From the NCBI GenBank assembly GCA_026388415.1, contig JAPLJV010000054.1:1-51698 (forward strand): 51,698 nt of DNA, read 5' to 3'. This DNA comes from Deltaproteobacteria bacterium. GTDB taxonomy: Bacteria > Desulfobacterota > Syntrophia > Syntrophales > JACQWR01. The translations under genes and the position numbers were made by a program. How positions within the stretch are numbered: the stretch's first letter is position 1; every line of letters starts with the position of its first letter. Shown one piece after another: positions 37,011-45,091 of this stretch. The notes beneath the pieces are model-generated. The model made no database searches, was not told the origin of the DNA, and worked only from the letters and a program-made list of their open reading frames with translations.

Positions 37011-38175
37011 AACCTGCCTTCTTATAAAGCGGCGAGATGGAACGCAGCTTCTCCGCTATCCCCGGCAGCTCCGCCAGCACCTGATCAATATCTTCTGCCG
37101 AGGTGTGTCTCCCCAGCGAAAACCGCAGGGCGCCGTGGGCAAACTCCGGGGCAAGGCCAATCGCCTTCAGCACGTGGGATGGCTCCGCGCTGCCGGACGA
37201 ACAGGCTGACCCGGAGGAGCAGGCAATACCGCTCATATCGAGTCTCAGGATCATCGCTTCGCCTTCAATATATTGCACGCAGACATTGGCGTTGTTCGGC
37301 AGGCGCTGCGCAGGATGGCCATTCAGACGGGTATACTCTATCCCCGTCAGGATACCCTGGATAAATCTGTCCCGCAGGCGGCTGATTCTTGCCATCTCCT
37401 CGGGCAAGCCCTTCTCTGCCAGCTCCACCGCCTTTCCCAAACCGACGATGCCCGGCACATTATGCGTTGCGGCCCGCCGCCCTCGTTCCTGCTCTCCCCC
37501 ATGCATAAAAGGATTGATCTTGACACCCTTTCTTATATAGAGAATGCCCGTTCCCTTGGGTCCGCACAATTTATGGGCCGAGGCGCTCAACAGCGATACA
37601 CCGAGGTCATCCACGTTAATCGGGAGATGCCCGAAGGTCTGGACCGCATCGGTATGCAACGTAATTTCCCTTTCCCGGGCAATCCGGCCGACCTCCTGCA
37701 AAGGCTGAATACTGCCAACCTCGTTATTGGCGTGCATCACGGAGATCAAAATCGTTTTTTCCGTAATGGCCTTCTGCACATCCGCCGGGTCCAGGATGCC
37801 GAAGCCGTCCACCGGCAGAAAAGTCACGCGGAATCCCTGTTTTTCCAAGTAATGACAGGTCTCCAGGACGGCGTGATGTTCAATTCCCGTTGTAATTATA
37901 TGATCGCCTTTCTCCCGGAGGGCCGTGGCCACACCTTTTAGCGCATGATTATCGCTTTCCGTGCCCCCGCTCGTAAAAATAATTTCCTCCGGTGACGCTC
38001 CGATAAACAGGGCCACCCTGTCCCGCGCCTCTTCTATCGCCCGCTTCGCTTCCTGACCGAAGGAATGCAGACTGGAAGGATTGCCATAAATTTCCGTGAA
38101 GTACGGCAGCATCGCTGCTACTACTTCCGGTTCCATGGGCGTGGTGGCGGCATTGTCGAGATATATACGTTTCAT
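37009..38175 (-). CDS. iscS: Cysteine desulfurase (IscS/NifS family)
   Basis: PLP enzyme that takes sulfur from cysteine as a persulfide for Fe-S clusters, thio-tRNA and FdhD. 388 residues. PLP lysine Lys202 in SASAHKLCGPKGTG, persulfide Cys325 in SSGSACSSGS (same position as in the NifS reference). The IscS-type long active loop is present, so it is not a SufS type. AAGGATGG precedes the ATG. No iscU scaffold gene follows; mnmA does. Its last codon overlaps repeat B. Confidence 0.95.
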   Translation of the reverse strand: MKRIYLDNAATTPMEPEVVAAMLPYFTEIYGNPSSLHSFGQEAKRAIEEARDRVALFIGASPEEIIFTSGGTESDNHALKGVATALREKGDHIITTGIEHHAVLETCHYLEKQGFRVTFLPVDGFGILDPADVQKAITEKTILISVMHANNEVGSIQPLQEVGRIAREREITLHTDAVQTFGHLPINVDDLGVSLLSASAHKLCGPKGTGILYIRKGVKINPFMHGGEQERGRRAATHNVPGIVGLGKAVELAEKGLPEEMARISRLRDRFIQGILTGIEYTRLNGHPAQRLPNNANVCVQYIEGEAMILRLDMSGIACSSGSACSSGSAEPSHVLKAIGLAPEFAHGALRFSLGRHTSAEDIDQVLAELPGIAEKLRSISPLYKKAG

Positions 38176-38190
38176 GATCCATCCTTATTT

Positions 38191-38280
38191 TATATGAAAA
38201 TCCCCCCCATCCCCCCTTTACCAAAGGGGGGGTTAAGGGGGGATTTTCATGTTTCGTTGTGCCCGTGCCGAGCATGGGGG
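38191..38280. repeat. C/G-rich palindromic repeat, copy 1 of 2
   Basis: Arms ATGAAAATCCCCCC (38194-38207) and complement (38237-38250), with an inner CCCCCCTTT..AAAGGGGGG stem, then a tail GTTTCGTTGTGCCCG... to 38280. A near-identical 89-bp copy is at 48262-48350. This copy fills the iscR-iscS spacer and would place a very stable hairpin just before the iscS ribosome binding site. Confidence 0.85.
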
Positions 38281-38301
38281 TTATTTAGTTAACTGTGCCG
38301 A

Positions 38302-38742
38302 TCAAATATTATGCGCCAGGGTTGCTTCCGCCTTTTCCTGATTCAGTCTGACTAATTGCTCCAGATTAAAGGAACTCAGGGTTTCGTCAATCTTGCCGCC
38401 TAAGAAAACCCAGATGTCGCGACTCGCACAAATGGGAACGCGCGGGCAGGTATTGGTATCCTTGACGCAGTCCACCAGGCAAGACTCGCCCTCTAAGGCA
38501 TCAACGATCTCTTTAATGTTAATCTCCGCCGGCTGGCGGGACAGGGTGTATCCGCCTCGGGCGCCCCGGCTGGCATTTACCAGGCCAACGCCTTTGAGGG
38601 ATATCGTAATCTGGCTTAAATACTTCTCCGACATGCCCTCACCCCTGGCGATATCCTTCAAATAAACATAGCCTTGGCCATAATTACGTGCTAAAGCGAG
38701 CATAAACCGGACACCGTACCGCGATCGCGTCGAAAGCTTCAT
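38302..38742 (-). CDS. iscR: Rrf2-family Fe-S regulator (IscR-like)
   Basis: 146-residue winged-helix regulator and first gene of the sulfur operon. N-terminal MKLSTRSRYGVRFMLALA and the recognition region EGMSEKYLSQI (35-45) are Rrf2-type. Four cysteines, Cys88, Cys92, Cys99 and Cys105, lie in the cluster region (C-x3-C-x6-C-x5-C), not the CX5CX5C of enteric IscR, but compatible with [2Fe-2S] binding. It probably represses its own promoter via the inverted repeat at 38761-38794. Confidence 0.92.
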   Translation of the reverse strand: MKLSTRSRYGVRFMLALARNYGQGYVYLKDIARGEGMSEKYLSQITISLKGVGLVNASRGARGGYTLSRQPAEINIKEIVDALEGESCLVDCVKDTNTCPRVPICASRDIWVFLGGKIDETLSSFNLEQLVRLNQEKAEATLAHNI

Positions 38743-38760
38743 AATAAAAATCCCTTTTTC

Positions 38761-38794
38761 AATTACTACTAATGTTAATATGTTGGTAGTAATT
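38761..38794. promoter_or_regulatory. Probable IscR operator
   Basis: Inverted repeat AATTACTACTAA (38761-38772) and TTGGTAGTAATT (38783-38794), 11 of 12 positions symmetric, ten bases apart. It overlaps the -10 of the iscR promoter, as expected for a repressor site. Assigning it to IscR is inference from position. Confidence 0.7.
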
Positions 38795-38818
38795 AAACTC
38801 TGAAAATAATTTTGTCAA
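38790..38818 (-). promoter_or_regulatory. Promoter of the iscR sulfur operon
   Basis: Minus-strand TTGACA (38813-38818), 17-bp spacer, TAATTA (38790-38795). The 17-base block TTTGTCAAGAAAAATTT on the plus strand (38811-38827) is identical at the dcw promoter. Confidence 0.75.
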
Positions 38819-38917
38819 GAAAAATTTTTTACCGACCACTGTTTTCATAAATTTTACCGGCTAATGTATGAGGGGGAGCGGTATGTGACTTGCCCTTTGC
38901 ATTAAGAGTTGATATGA

Positions 38918-39049
38918 TTTACTCGCTTTCTTATTCGTGAGATGGAATTGACCGCTGCATCTGAAGCGCTGAAACTTATAGAAAAGTATTATCCAAAAAA
39001 CATGATTAAGCCTGCGACGAAAACCCTGATAGAGGAGCTTTTTGATTGA
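38918..39049 (+). pseudogene. C-terminal remnant of a nucleotidyltransferase-like gene
   Basis: A short open stretch reading MELTAASEALKLIEKYYP then KPATKTLIEELFD, ending in TGA that overlaps the next start (ATTGA). From memory it resembles the C-terminus of DUF6036-type nucleotidyltransferases, but only about 43 codons remain, without a start or catalytic motif. The overlap suggests it was once coupled to the following gene. Confidence 0.4.
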
Positions 39050-39404
39050 GCTATATACCGACGACCAAGACGGCAATGATTAGGGCTAAAAAACAACAAT
39101 GGGAAGTGCCGTTTTTCGATTTCGTGGATGATTTCCGGTATTGCCGGAATTTATCTCTGCTTCTTCCCGAACGGTTTGCGCTTGATTCCCCACGCTTGGA
39201 TGCGTTATTGGCTTCGACTGAAAATATTTGTGCGGTGAGTTGAAGATGACAACACCGGGTTTGTCCTGCGAAGTGCCCGGGTTATCAGAACCCTGGTTTG
39301 TCGCGGAGATTGAAAACATCAAGGCGTTTGCCATTGTGCAAAGCCCCGTGTTTTTCAGGAGACGAAATATCTTTGTTTTGGAGAATTTTTTAAGCAGGGT
39401 TTAA
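39046..39404 (+). pseudogene. Frameshifted gene of a small conserved family
   Basis: The first frame (TTG at 39046) reads KKQQWEVPFFDFVDDFRYCR and SPRLDALLASTENIC and stops at 39243. A second frame resumes at once: SEPWFVAEIENIKAFAIVQS then FFRRRNIFVLENFLSRV, ending TAA at 39404. Together they look like one protein of about 118 residues broken near 39225-39235. I recall similar intact proteins beside nucleotidyltransferases, so this and the remnant before it are probably a decayed two-gene module. A sequencing error at the break is possible. Confidence 0.55.
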
Positions 39405-39452
39405 TAAAAAACCCGCATTAAGGGGTGAACATGGAAAGGAACTTGAAGATTG

Positions 39453-40124
39453 ATGGCAAAGCAAAACCTGACTGTTGAACTCAGGCGCCTGTTGAAGAAT
39501 GCCGAGATCGTGGAGACACCTCTGCCGCTCACGCCGGAAATCCGTCTTTACCTGCTGCGCCATGACTACCGGCAGGAAGACCTGACGGATGAAGAACGGT
39601 GCGTGCTCATGGATGAGCCGCCTTTCTGGGCCTTTTGCTGGTCAAGCGGGCAGGTGCTGGCCAGATGGCTCCGCGACTTTGGGGAGGGACTGGCCGGAAA
39701 AAGGGTTTTGGATTTTGGCTCCGGATCCGGCATTGCGGCCATCGCCGCTGCCTTATCCGGCGCCCGCGAAGTCATCGCTCTGGACACAGACCCGCTCTCC
39801 CGCAGGGCAATCGAGGCCAATGCCGAACTGAACAGTGTAACCGTCACCCCGGCAGCGAATCTGGATTCCCTAAGAGGTGATTTTGATATCCTTCTGGCCG
39901 CCGATGTCCTCTATGACCGAAACAACTTGCAACTTCTGGATATCTTTATTGAACGTTCAAAGCTGGTGGTGGTGGCCGATTCAAGGGTCAAGGAACTCCC
40001 GGCGCCCTATGCCAAGATTGGCTGCGGAATGGCCATAACCTGCCCAGATCTTGATGAACCAGAGGAATTCCGGCATGTTGCCATCTTTACCGCCGAGCGA
40101 ATCAGGGAGAGCCACTCACTGTGA
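39453..40124 (+). CDS. SAM-dependent protein methyltransferase, ETF-beta-lysine methyltransferase-like
   Basis: 223 residues from the ATG at 39453. Motif I VLDFGSGSGIAAIAA is near 84-98, then ALDTDPLSRRAIEANAELN and DILLAADVLYD. The pattern WAFCWSSGQVLARWL before motif I resembles METTL20/ETFBKMT enzymes, which methylate lysines of electron-transfer flavoprotein beta; bacterial homologues exist. Nnt1-like or ribosomal-protein methyltransferases are alternatives. It is 46 bases upstream of rtcB, probably co-transcribed. Confidence 0.8.
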   Translation: MAKQNLTVELRRLLKNAEIVETPLPLTPEIRLYLLRHDYRQEDLTDEERCVLMDEPPFWAFCWSSGQVLARWLRDFGEGLAGKRVLDFGSGSGIAAIAAALSGAREVIALDTDPLSRRAIEANAELNSVTVTPAANLDSLRGDFDILLAADVLYDRNNLQLLDIFIERSKLVVVADSRVKELPAPYAKIGCGMAITCPDLDEPEEFRHVAIFTAERIRESHSL

Positions 40125-40170
40125 ATTAATCAGTGGCAGCCCCCTCCCCAATAATTAGAGGACCGGAAAG

Positions 40171-41334
40171 ATGAAATATTTCGATACGGAAGGCGTTATC
40201 ATCAAGAGCTGGTGCGACAACCCGGAAGGAAATGCCCTTGCACAGGCTAAGAATCTGGCCAACCTGCCGTTCATCTTCAGGCAGGTCTGTCTCATGCCCG
40301 ACACCCACGAAGGCTACGGGATGCCCATCGGCGGCGTCATTGCCACGAGTGCGGTGGTGATTCCCAATGCCGTCGGCGTTGATATCGGCTGTGGAATGCT
40401 GGCGACCGGAACGAACCTGACGGGAATCGCTTTACCGACGCTCAAGAAAATCCTGGGCAAAATCAGGGAAACTGTTCCCGTCGGCTTCGACCACCAGAAA
40501 AAAGCCCAGGACGAAAGTTTGATGCCGCAGATGGAAGATCCGGACCTGTATCCGGAGGTGAACCGCCAATACCGCTCCGCGTGCAAGCAGATCGGAACCC
40601 TGGGCGGCGGCAACCACTTCATCGAAATCCAGCAAGGATCAGACGACCGTATCTGGTTTATGATCCATTCGGGAAGCCGGAATATCGGGCTCAAGGTGGC
40701 CAGCCGCTATAACCAGACGGCCATTGCCTTGAACGAGCGCTGGCATTCCGTTGTCCCGAAGAAATGGGAGCTGGCCTATCTGCCCATGGAAACGGATGAG
40801 GCAAAGACATACCTGCGGGAGATGCGTTACTGTCTGGAATTTGCCCTTGCCAATCGCAAACTGATGGCCGACCGGGTGCGAACAGCCTTCCGCGCGGAAA
40901 TACCGGAGGTGGAATTTGATGAACCCATTAATATTCATCATAATTATGCAGCATTCGAGCATCATTTCGGCAAGAACGTCATCGTCCACCGGAAAGGCGC
41001 AACATCGGCGCGGGAGGGAGAGATGGGCATCATCCCCGGCTCCCAGGGAACGGCCAGCTATATTGTCAGAGGGAAGGGAAATCCCGAGAGTTTCATGAGC
41101 TGCTCCCACGGCGCCGGCCGTAAAATGGGAAGAAAAGCGGCCATCAGGACCCTCGATCTGGAAGCGGAAAAAAAGATCCTCGACGACAAGGGGATTCTCC
41201 ATGCCATCCGCGGCAAGCAGGACCTCGAAGAAGCGGCCGGCGCCTATAAGGACATTGATGTGGTGATGGAGGAACAGCAGGATCTCGTGGATATCGTCGC
41301 CAGGCTGGAACCCCTGGCGGTGATTAAAGGTTGA
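40171..41334 (+). CDS. rtcB: RNA-splicing ligase RtcB
   Basis: GTP/Mn-dependent ligase joining 2',3'-cyclic-phosphate (3'-phosphate) and 5'-OH RNA ends. 387 residues, the short bacterial form. Conserved LMPDTHEGYGMPIGGV (41-56), NAVGVDIGCGM (66-76) with a metal-binding Asp and Cys, GTLGGGNHFIE, and the guanylation-site SCSHGAGRKMGR near 310 are intact. GGAAAG precedes the ATG. There is no RtcR or archease gene next to it. Confidence 0.96.
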   Translation: MKYFDTEGVIIKSWCDNPEGNALAQAKNLANLPFIFRQVCLMPDTHEGYGMPIGGVIATSAVVIPNAVGVDIGCGMLATGTNLTGIALPTLKKILGKIRETVPVGFDHQKKAQDESLMPQMEDPDLYPEVNRQYRSACKQIGTLGGGNHFIEIQQGSDDRIWFMIHSGSRNIGLKVASRYNQTAIALNERWHSVVPKKWELAYLPMETDEAKTYLREMRYCLEFALANRKLMADRVRTAFRAEIPEVEFDEPINIHHNYAAFEHHFGKNVIVHRKGATSAREGEMGIIPGSQGTASYIVRGKGNPESFMSCSHGAGRKMGRKAAIRTLDLEAEKKILDDKGILHAIRGKQDLEEAAGAYKDIDVVMEEQQDLVDIVARLEPLAVIKG

Positions 41335-41380
41335 CCGGGTGATGATGATTTTAGTAACGTAGGGTTAATCAGGAGAAATT

Positions 41381-42580
41381 ATGGATGAATTTAGAGTGCC
41401 GGCAAGCGAGATTCTGGCGCGCCGGGAAAAGATCCAGCAGGAAATGCAGAAAAGAGACATTGAAGGGATTCTGGTCGGTCAACAGGTAGATCTGTTTTAC
41501 TTCACCGGCACCGCACAGAATGGCTGGCTCTACATCCCCGCCGCGGGTGAGCCGCTATTACTCATCAAGAAATACCTGCCGAGGGCTTTAAAGGAATCAT
41601 CGCTCAAACAGATCTTAGGGGTTGATTCTGTCAAGGAAATCCCGGGGTTGATCGCTGATTATTACGGCCGGCTACCGGGGGTCATGGGTCTCGAATTTGA
41701 TGTAATGCCCGTCAAGCAATTCCATTTTTACCAGTCCCTCTTTGCCATCCGGAAATTCGTGGATGCCTCGGCCGGTATCCTGAAAACGCGCGCCATCAAA
41801 TCGGCGTGGGAAATCGAGCAGATGGAAAAGACGGCGGCCTTGTCGCGGGACACCTTTGCCTACGCTCAGGAAACACTGCAACCCGGCTTTACGGAGCTGG
41901 AATTTGCCGGAATGATGGAGACCTTTTCCCGCAAGCATGGCCACGGCGCCCAGCTCCGGATCAGGGATTATCAAACCCTGGCCTATCCCGGACATATCCT
42001 GAGCGGCAGAAGCGGCGGCATCGTCGGTCTGATAGATTCACCCGCCACGGGAGAAGGAACTTCGGCTGCCTACCCCACTGGGCCGGGGCGCAAACTCTTG
42101 GCTGCCGATGAGCCGATCATGATTGACTTCGGGACGGTAGTGAACGGCTATCACATTGACGAAACAAGATTCTTTGCCATCGGTTCCATGCCGGAGCGCG
42201 CCAAGCAGGCCTGCCTGGCCGCCATGGAGATACACGATGAAATTTTGGAACGGGCAACGCCGGGCACTGCCGTCTCCGAACTGTTTCAATTCTCCGTTTC
42301 CCGGGCGGCAGCTCTGGGTTACGAAGAACAATATCTTGGCCCTCCGGGATACAAGGTTGTCTTCATCGCCCACGGTGTCGGGCTGGAACTCGTGGAACCG
42401 CCGTACATCGCTCAAGGACGATCAGATTTGCTTGAAGTCGGCATGACCTTCGCCCTGGAACCAAAGCTGGTTTTCGAAGGAGAATTTGCCGCAGGTATTG
42501 AAAGTGTCTTTGTGGTTACGGAAAAGGGAGGCCGCCTGATAAGCAAGACGCCCGTGGAGATATTTATCGTGGACAGATAA
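41381..42580 (+). CDS. M24-family metallopeptidase (Xaa-Pro aminopeptidase-like)
   Basis: 399 residues with the creatinase N-terminal domain (1-150) and pita-bread catalytic domain. Metal ligands appear in MIDFGTV, YHIDETR, IAHGVGLEL, ALEPKLV and GIESVFV (D, D, H, E, E), so it should be active. Substrate could be Xaa-Pro peptides or a small amide. The SD is CAGGAGAAA. 46 bases after rtcB. Confidence 0.93.
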   Translation: MDEFRVPASEILARREKIQQEMQKRDIEGILVGQQVDLFYFTGTAQNGWLYIPAAGEPLLLIKKYLPRALKESSLKQILGVDSVKEIPGLIADYYGRLPGVMGLEFDVMPVKQFHFYQSLFAIRKFVDASAGILKTRAIKSAWEIEQMEKTAALSRDTFAYAQETLQPGFTELEFAGMMETFSRKHGHGAQLRIRDYQTLAYPGHILSGRSGGIVGLIDSPATGEGTSAAYPTGPGRKLLAADEPIMIDFGTVVNGYHIDETRFFAIGSMPERAKQACLAAMEIHDEILERATPGTAVSELFQFSVSRAAALGYEEQYLGPPGYKVVFIAHGVGLELVEPPYIAQGRSDLLEVGMTFALEPKLVFEGEFAAGIESVFVVTEKGGRLISKTPVEIFIVDR

Positions 42581-42600
42581 TCTTCATAAGCTGGCGCACG

Positions 42601-42636
42601 AAAAAAAACAGGCAGACTGCCTGAACAGTCTGCCTG
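42601..42636 (-). terminator. Intrinsic terminator after the oah gene
   Basis: On the minus strand an 11-bp perfect stem CAGGCAGACTG (loop of six) CAGTCTGCCTG is followed by eight T. It lies 27 bases past the crotonase stop. Confidence 0.92.
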
Positions 42637-42662
42637 CAGATACAAATCTGACGCAAAGAAAA

Positions 42663-43814
42663 CTACTTCGGTGGCAGCGGGGTACCGAGAACTGCCGCAA
42701 AATTAGCCTCGTTCACCAGCCCGCCTTCGGCAATGAGCTGACGGTTCTTGATGAAATCAATGGTATCCTTGCCCGTGATCTTCTTCGTGTTGAAGGCGCC
42801 GAAGCCGAGGAAGGCCTCGCCCATCATGTTGGTGGCCAGCCAGTACCGGTGATCGTTCTTCATGGTATCCCAGTAGGATTTCTTCTTCTGCCTGATACCG
42901 TCAATAGACTTCATGACGCAGCCCGGGAAGAGGTTCGCGAAGATCCACACGATCTTGTCCACTTCGGCATCGAGGAGGGAGAAGTCATAGTCGTTATTCT
43001 TCAGTTTATCGTTTACCCACGTCCGCGCCTGTTTGGCCTCGTCGCCGGTCTTGTTTTCGCCATATACGATCTCACCGTCTTTTACGTAGGTCTCGGTAAT
43101 AACCTGCGGGTTCCGTACCCATTTGCCCTTGTCGTCTTTAAGGACCGGCACAACCTTGCTGATCAGGTTCTTCGCCTTCATCTTGTAGGCAGACCACATC
43201 TCGCAGGAAACGCAGTTCCACATGGCATCTTCAGCGGAGAGGAACCAGGGGAGAAAATCGGATGAACCGCCCACCGGGGCAGAACCGTGTCTCGGACCTG
43301 CCTGGCCGTAAATCGCCAAGTCAGAGGAGATGGCGATATCACAGGCCAGACCGATTTCCTGGCCGCCTGCAACTCTCATCCCGTTGACCCGGCAAATTAC
43401 GGGTTTCTTGCACATCAGGATGGAGTCCACCATGTTGTTGAAAAGCTCCATATAGGAACCGTATTCTTCGGGCCTCATGCTGTAATATTCGGAGTATTCC
43501 TTGGTATTGCCGCCAGTACAGAAGGCGTTGGGTCCCGTACCCGTGAAGATCGTAGCGACCACTTCGCGATCCGTCGAGGAGTTCTCAAAACAGGCGATGA
43601 CACCCTTTACCATCTCGGTGGTATAGGAGTTGTACTGGGCCGGGTTGTTCAGCGTGATCCAGGACGTAAACAGCCCCGGAACTACGTTACCCTTGGGGTC
43701 TTTAAGGGGTTTCTTCTCATAAGTTACGCAGGGCGCCGTTGTTCCCCAGTGGTTAGAGCCGTGCCTGTCGTGATCCTTTTTGCCATGTTCTCTGGGCATC
43801 CATTCTAAAGCCAT
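42663..43814 (-). CDS. bamA: 6-oxocyclohex-1-ene-1-carbonyl-CoA hydrolase (BamA/Oah)
   Basis: Crotonase-fold hydrolase that adds two waters and opens the ring of 6-oxocyclohexene-carbonyl-CoA to 3-hydroxypimelyl-CoA in anaerobic aromatic degradation. 383 residues, longer than ordinary enoyl-CoA hydratases because of inserts, as in this family. Seen are FCTGGNTKEYSEYY (98-111) and NGMRVAGGQEIGLACDIAIS. The N-terminus WGTTAPCVTYEKKP is also BamA-like. AGGAGG precedes the ATG. Downstream of its dehydrogenase partner and ended by an intrinsic terminator. In Syntrophus the step may also run in reverse. Confidence 0.93.
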   Translation of the reverse strand: MALEWMPREHGKKDHDRHGSNHWGTTAPCVTYEKKPLKDPKGNVVPGLFTSWITLNNPAQYNSYTTEMVKGVIACFENSSTDREVVATIFTGTGPNAFCTGGNTKEYSEYYSMRPEEYGSYMELFNNMVDSILMCKKPVICRVNGMRVAGGQEIGLACDIAISSDLAIYGQAGPRHGSAPVGGSSDFLPWFLSAEDAMWNCVSCEMWSAYKMKAKNLISKVVPVLKDDKGKWVRNPQVITETYVKDGEIVYGENKTGDEAKQARTWVNDKLKNNDYDFSLLDAEVDKIVWIFANLFPGCVMKSIDGIRQKKKSYWDTMKNDHRYWLATNMMGEAFLGFGAFNTKKITGKDTIDFIKNRQLIAEGGLVNEANFAAVLGTPLPPK

Positions 43815-43857
43815 AATTTTTCCTCCTGATAGGTTTTATTTGTACACAAAAAATTAC

Positions 43858-43885
43858 CGTCATTCCGGTTTACGCCGGAATGACG
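43858..43885. repeat. Palindromic unit between had and bamA
   Basis: Perfect 11-bp arms CGTCATTCCGG (43858-43868) and CCGGAATGACG (43875-43885) with a six-base loop. No T-tract. It shares the CGTCATTCCGG core with the MITE at 31725-31845. Confidence 0.85.
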
Positions 43886-43892
43886 ACAGTGA

Positions 43893-45002
43893 TCAAAAAT
43901 CGGGTGTCAGCACGATCCGCTTGGCAGGTGAGCCGGCCTTGTGGACGTCCGCAAAGGTCTGGGCAATCGTGCTCATGGGCCTCTTCTCCACGAAGGGTTC
44001 CATATCTATCTTCTTCGTCAGGATCATATCCAGCACAATGGGATAATACTCGGGCAGACATCCCCAACTGCCGATAATATCGGCGTCAAAGGCCATCAGC
44101 CGGCCGATGGCGTACTCCGTCTTGGCCATGCCGAAACCAACTACAATCAGCTTGCCGGTGAAGCCTAAGAGCGCCAGCGCAATCTCCTGCCCTCCCTTGA
44201 CACCGGTTATCTCGAAGATCTTCCAGCCGAAGTTCGGCAGGTCCTTGCCTTTGCAAAGTTCACGAAATTCCTTGGAAATGGCGTTGGCATCCTTGTCCGT
44301 AGAGTTGATAACGAAATCCGCCCCGTATTTCAGTGATCTCTCCAATTTCTCCTTATTGCGTGCGATCCCGATGACGGTCTTCGCCCCCAGGGCCTTCGCC
44401 ACCTGTCCCATGTACTGACCAACGCCACCGGTAATACCGATTACGATCACGTTGTCGCCGGGCTGCAAGTCAGCTCTCTTAGCCGCCTGATAAGGCGTCG
44501 TGGCGGCATCGGCTACGACAGCCAAGTTGGCGAGGGGAATGCTGCCCCTGTTTTTAACTTCGCAGAGATCAACGCTGGGAACCGGGATGTGGCTGGAAAA
44601 GCCGCCGTAAACGCCCAGGCTGTTGCCCGGCATCTTCTGAGCCAGGCATCTGTTGCCCCGGCCTGTTTTACAGAGCAAACATTGACGGCAAGGCATAACC
44701 GCGGGGATAATAACCTCTTTGCCGATCCACTTTGCGTCACCCGCCACGACCGTGCCCGATATCTCATGGCCCAGTGTCAGGGGAGGTTTCGATACGGTGG
44801 GAACGCCGTCGTAAAAATATCCCAGATCCGTGTGGCACACACCACAGCCTGCAACTTCCACCAATACCTCTCCGGCCTTCAACACCGGCACAGGTAACTC
44901 CGCTTTTTCGATTTTCCCTGGTGTGACTTCCCCCGTCTCCTTGTTACGCGAGGTTGGTTGGACCATTTGCCAAGTCAAGATTTTGTCCGGTACATTTGCC
45001 AT
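43893..45002 (-). CDS. had: 6-hydroxycyclohex-1-ene-1-carbonyl-CoA dehydrogenase
   Basis: Zinc-type medium-chain dehydrogenase that oxidises the ring hydroxyl with NAD+, the step before BamA. 369 residues. CGVCHTD (catalytic zinc) and a structural-zinc cluster CRQCLLCKTGRGNRC, GHEISG and the nucleotide loop GITGGVGQYMG are present. Adjacency to BamA makes this the Had/BamQ enzyme rather than a general alcohol dehydrogenase. AAGGAGG upstream; its own sigma70-type promoter lies at 45046-45074. Confidence 0.92.
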   Translation of the reverse strand: MANVPDKILTWQMVQPTSRNKETGEVTPGKIEKAELPVPVLKAGEVLVEVAGCGVCHTDLGYFYDGVPTVSKPPLTLGHEISGTVVAGDAKWIGKEVIIPAVMPCRQCLLCKTGRGNRCLAQKMPGNSLGVYGGFSSHIPVPSVDLCEVKNRGSIPLANLAVVADAATTPYQAAKRADLQPGDNVIVIGITGGVGQYMGQVAKALGAKTVIGIARNKEKLERSLKYGADFVINSTDKDANAISKEFRELCKGKDLPNFGWKIFEITGVKGGQEIALALLGFTGKLIVVGFGMAKTEYAIGRLMAFDADIIGSWGCLPEYYPIVLDMILTKKIDMEPFVEKRPMSTIAQTFADVHKAGSPAKRIVLTPDF

Positions 45003-45045
45003 ATTGTTCCTCCTTTCAAATCAAGATAATTCTATTCTGGCTATG

Positions 45046-45074
45046 TTATAACTACAAAATGATTAGCTTGTCAA
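45046..45074 (-). promoter_or_regulatory. Promoter of the had-bamA operon
   Basis: Minus-strand TTGACA (45069-45074), 17-bp spacer, TTATAA (45046-45051), leaving a leader of about 40 bases before the had ATG. Confidence 0.7.
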
Positions 45075-45091
45075 TACTTTTTAATGAAAAA

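Noticed and set aside
38191-38280. Possible CRISPR or rho-independent terminator at the C/G-rich repeat
   Set aside because: Only one unit is present here, with no spacer array and no T-tract; a dispersed repeat explains it.
39395-39420. GGGTTT..AAACCC hairpin after the frameshifted gene
   Set aside because: Six-bp stem with no T-tract on either strand; not enough for a terminator call.
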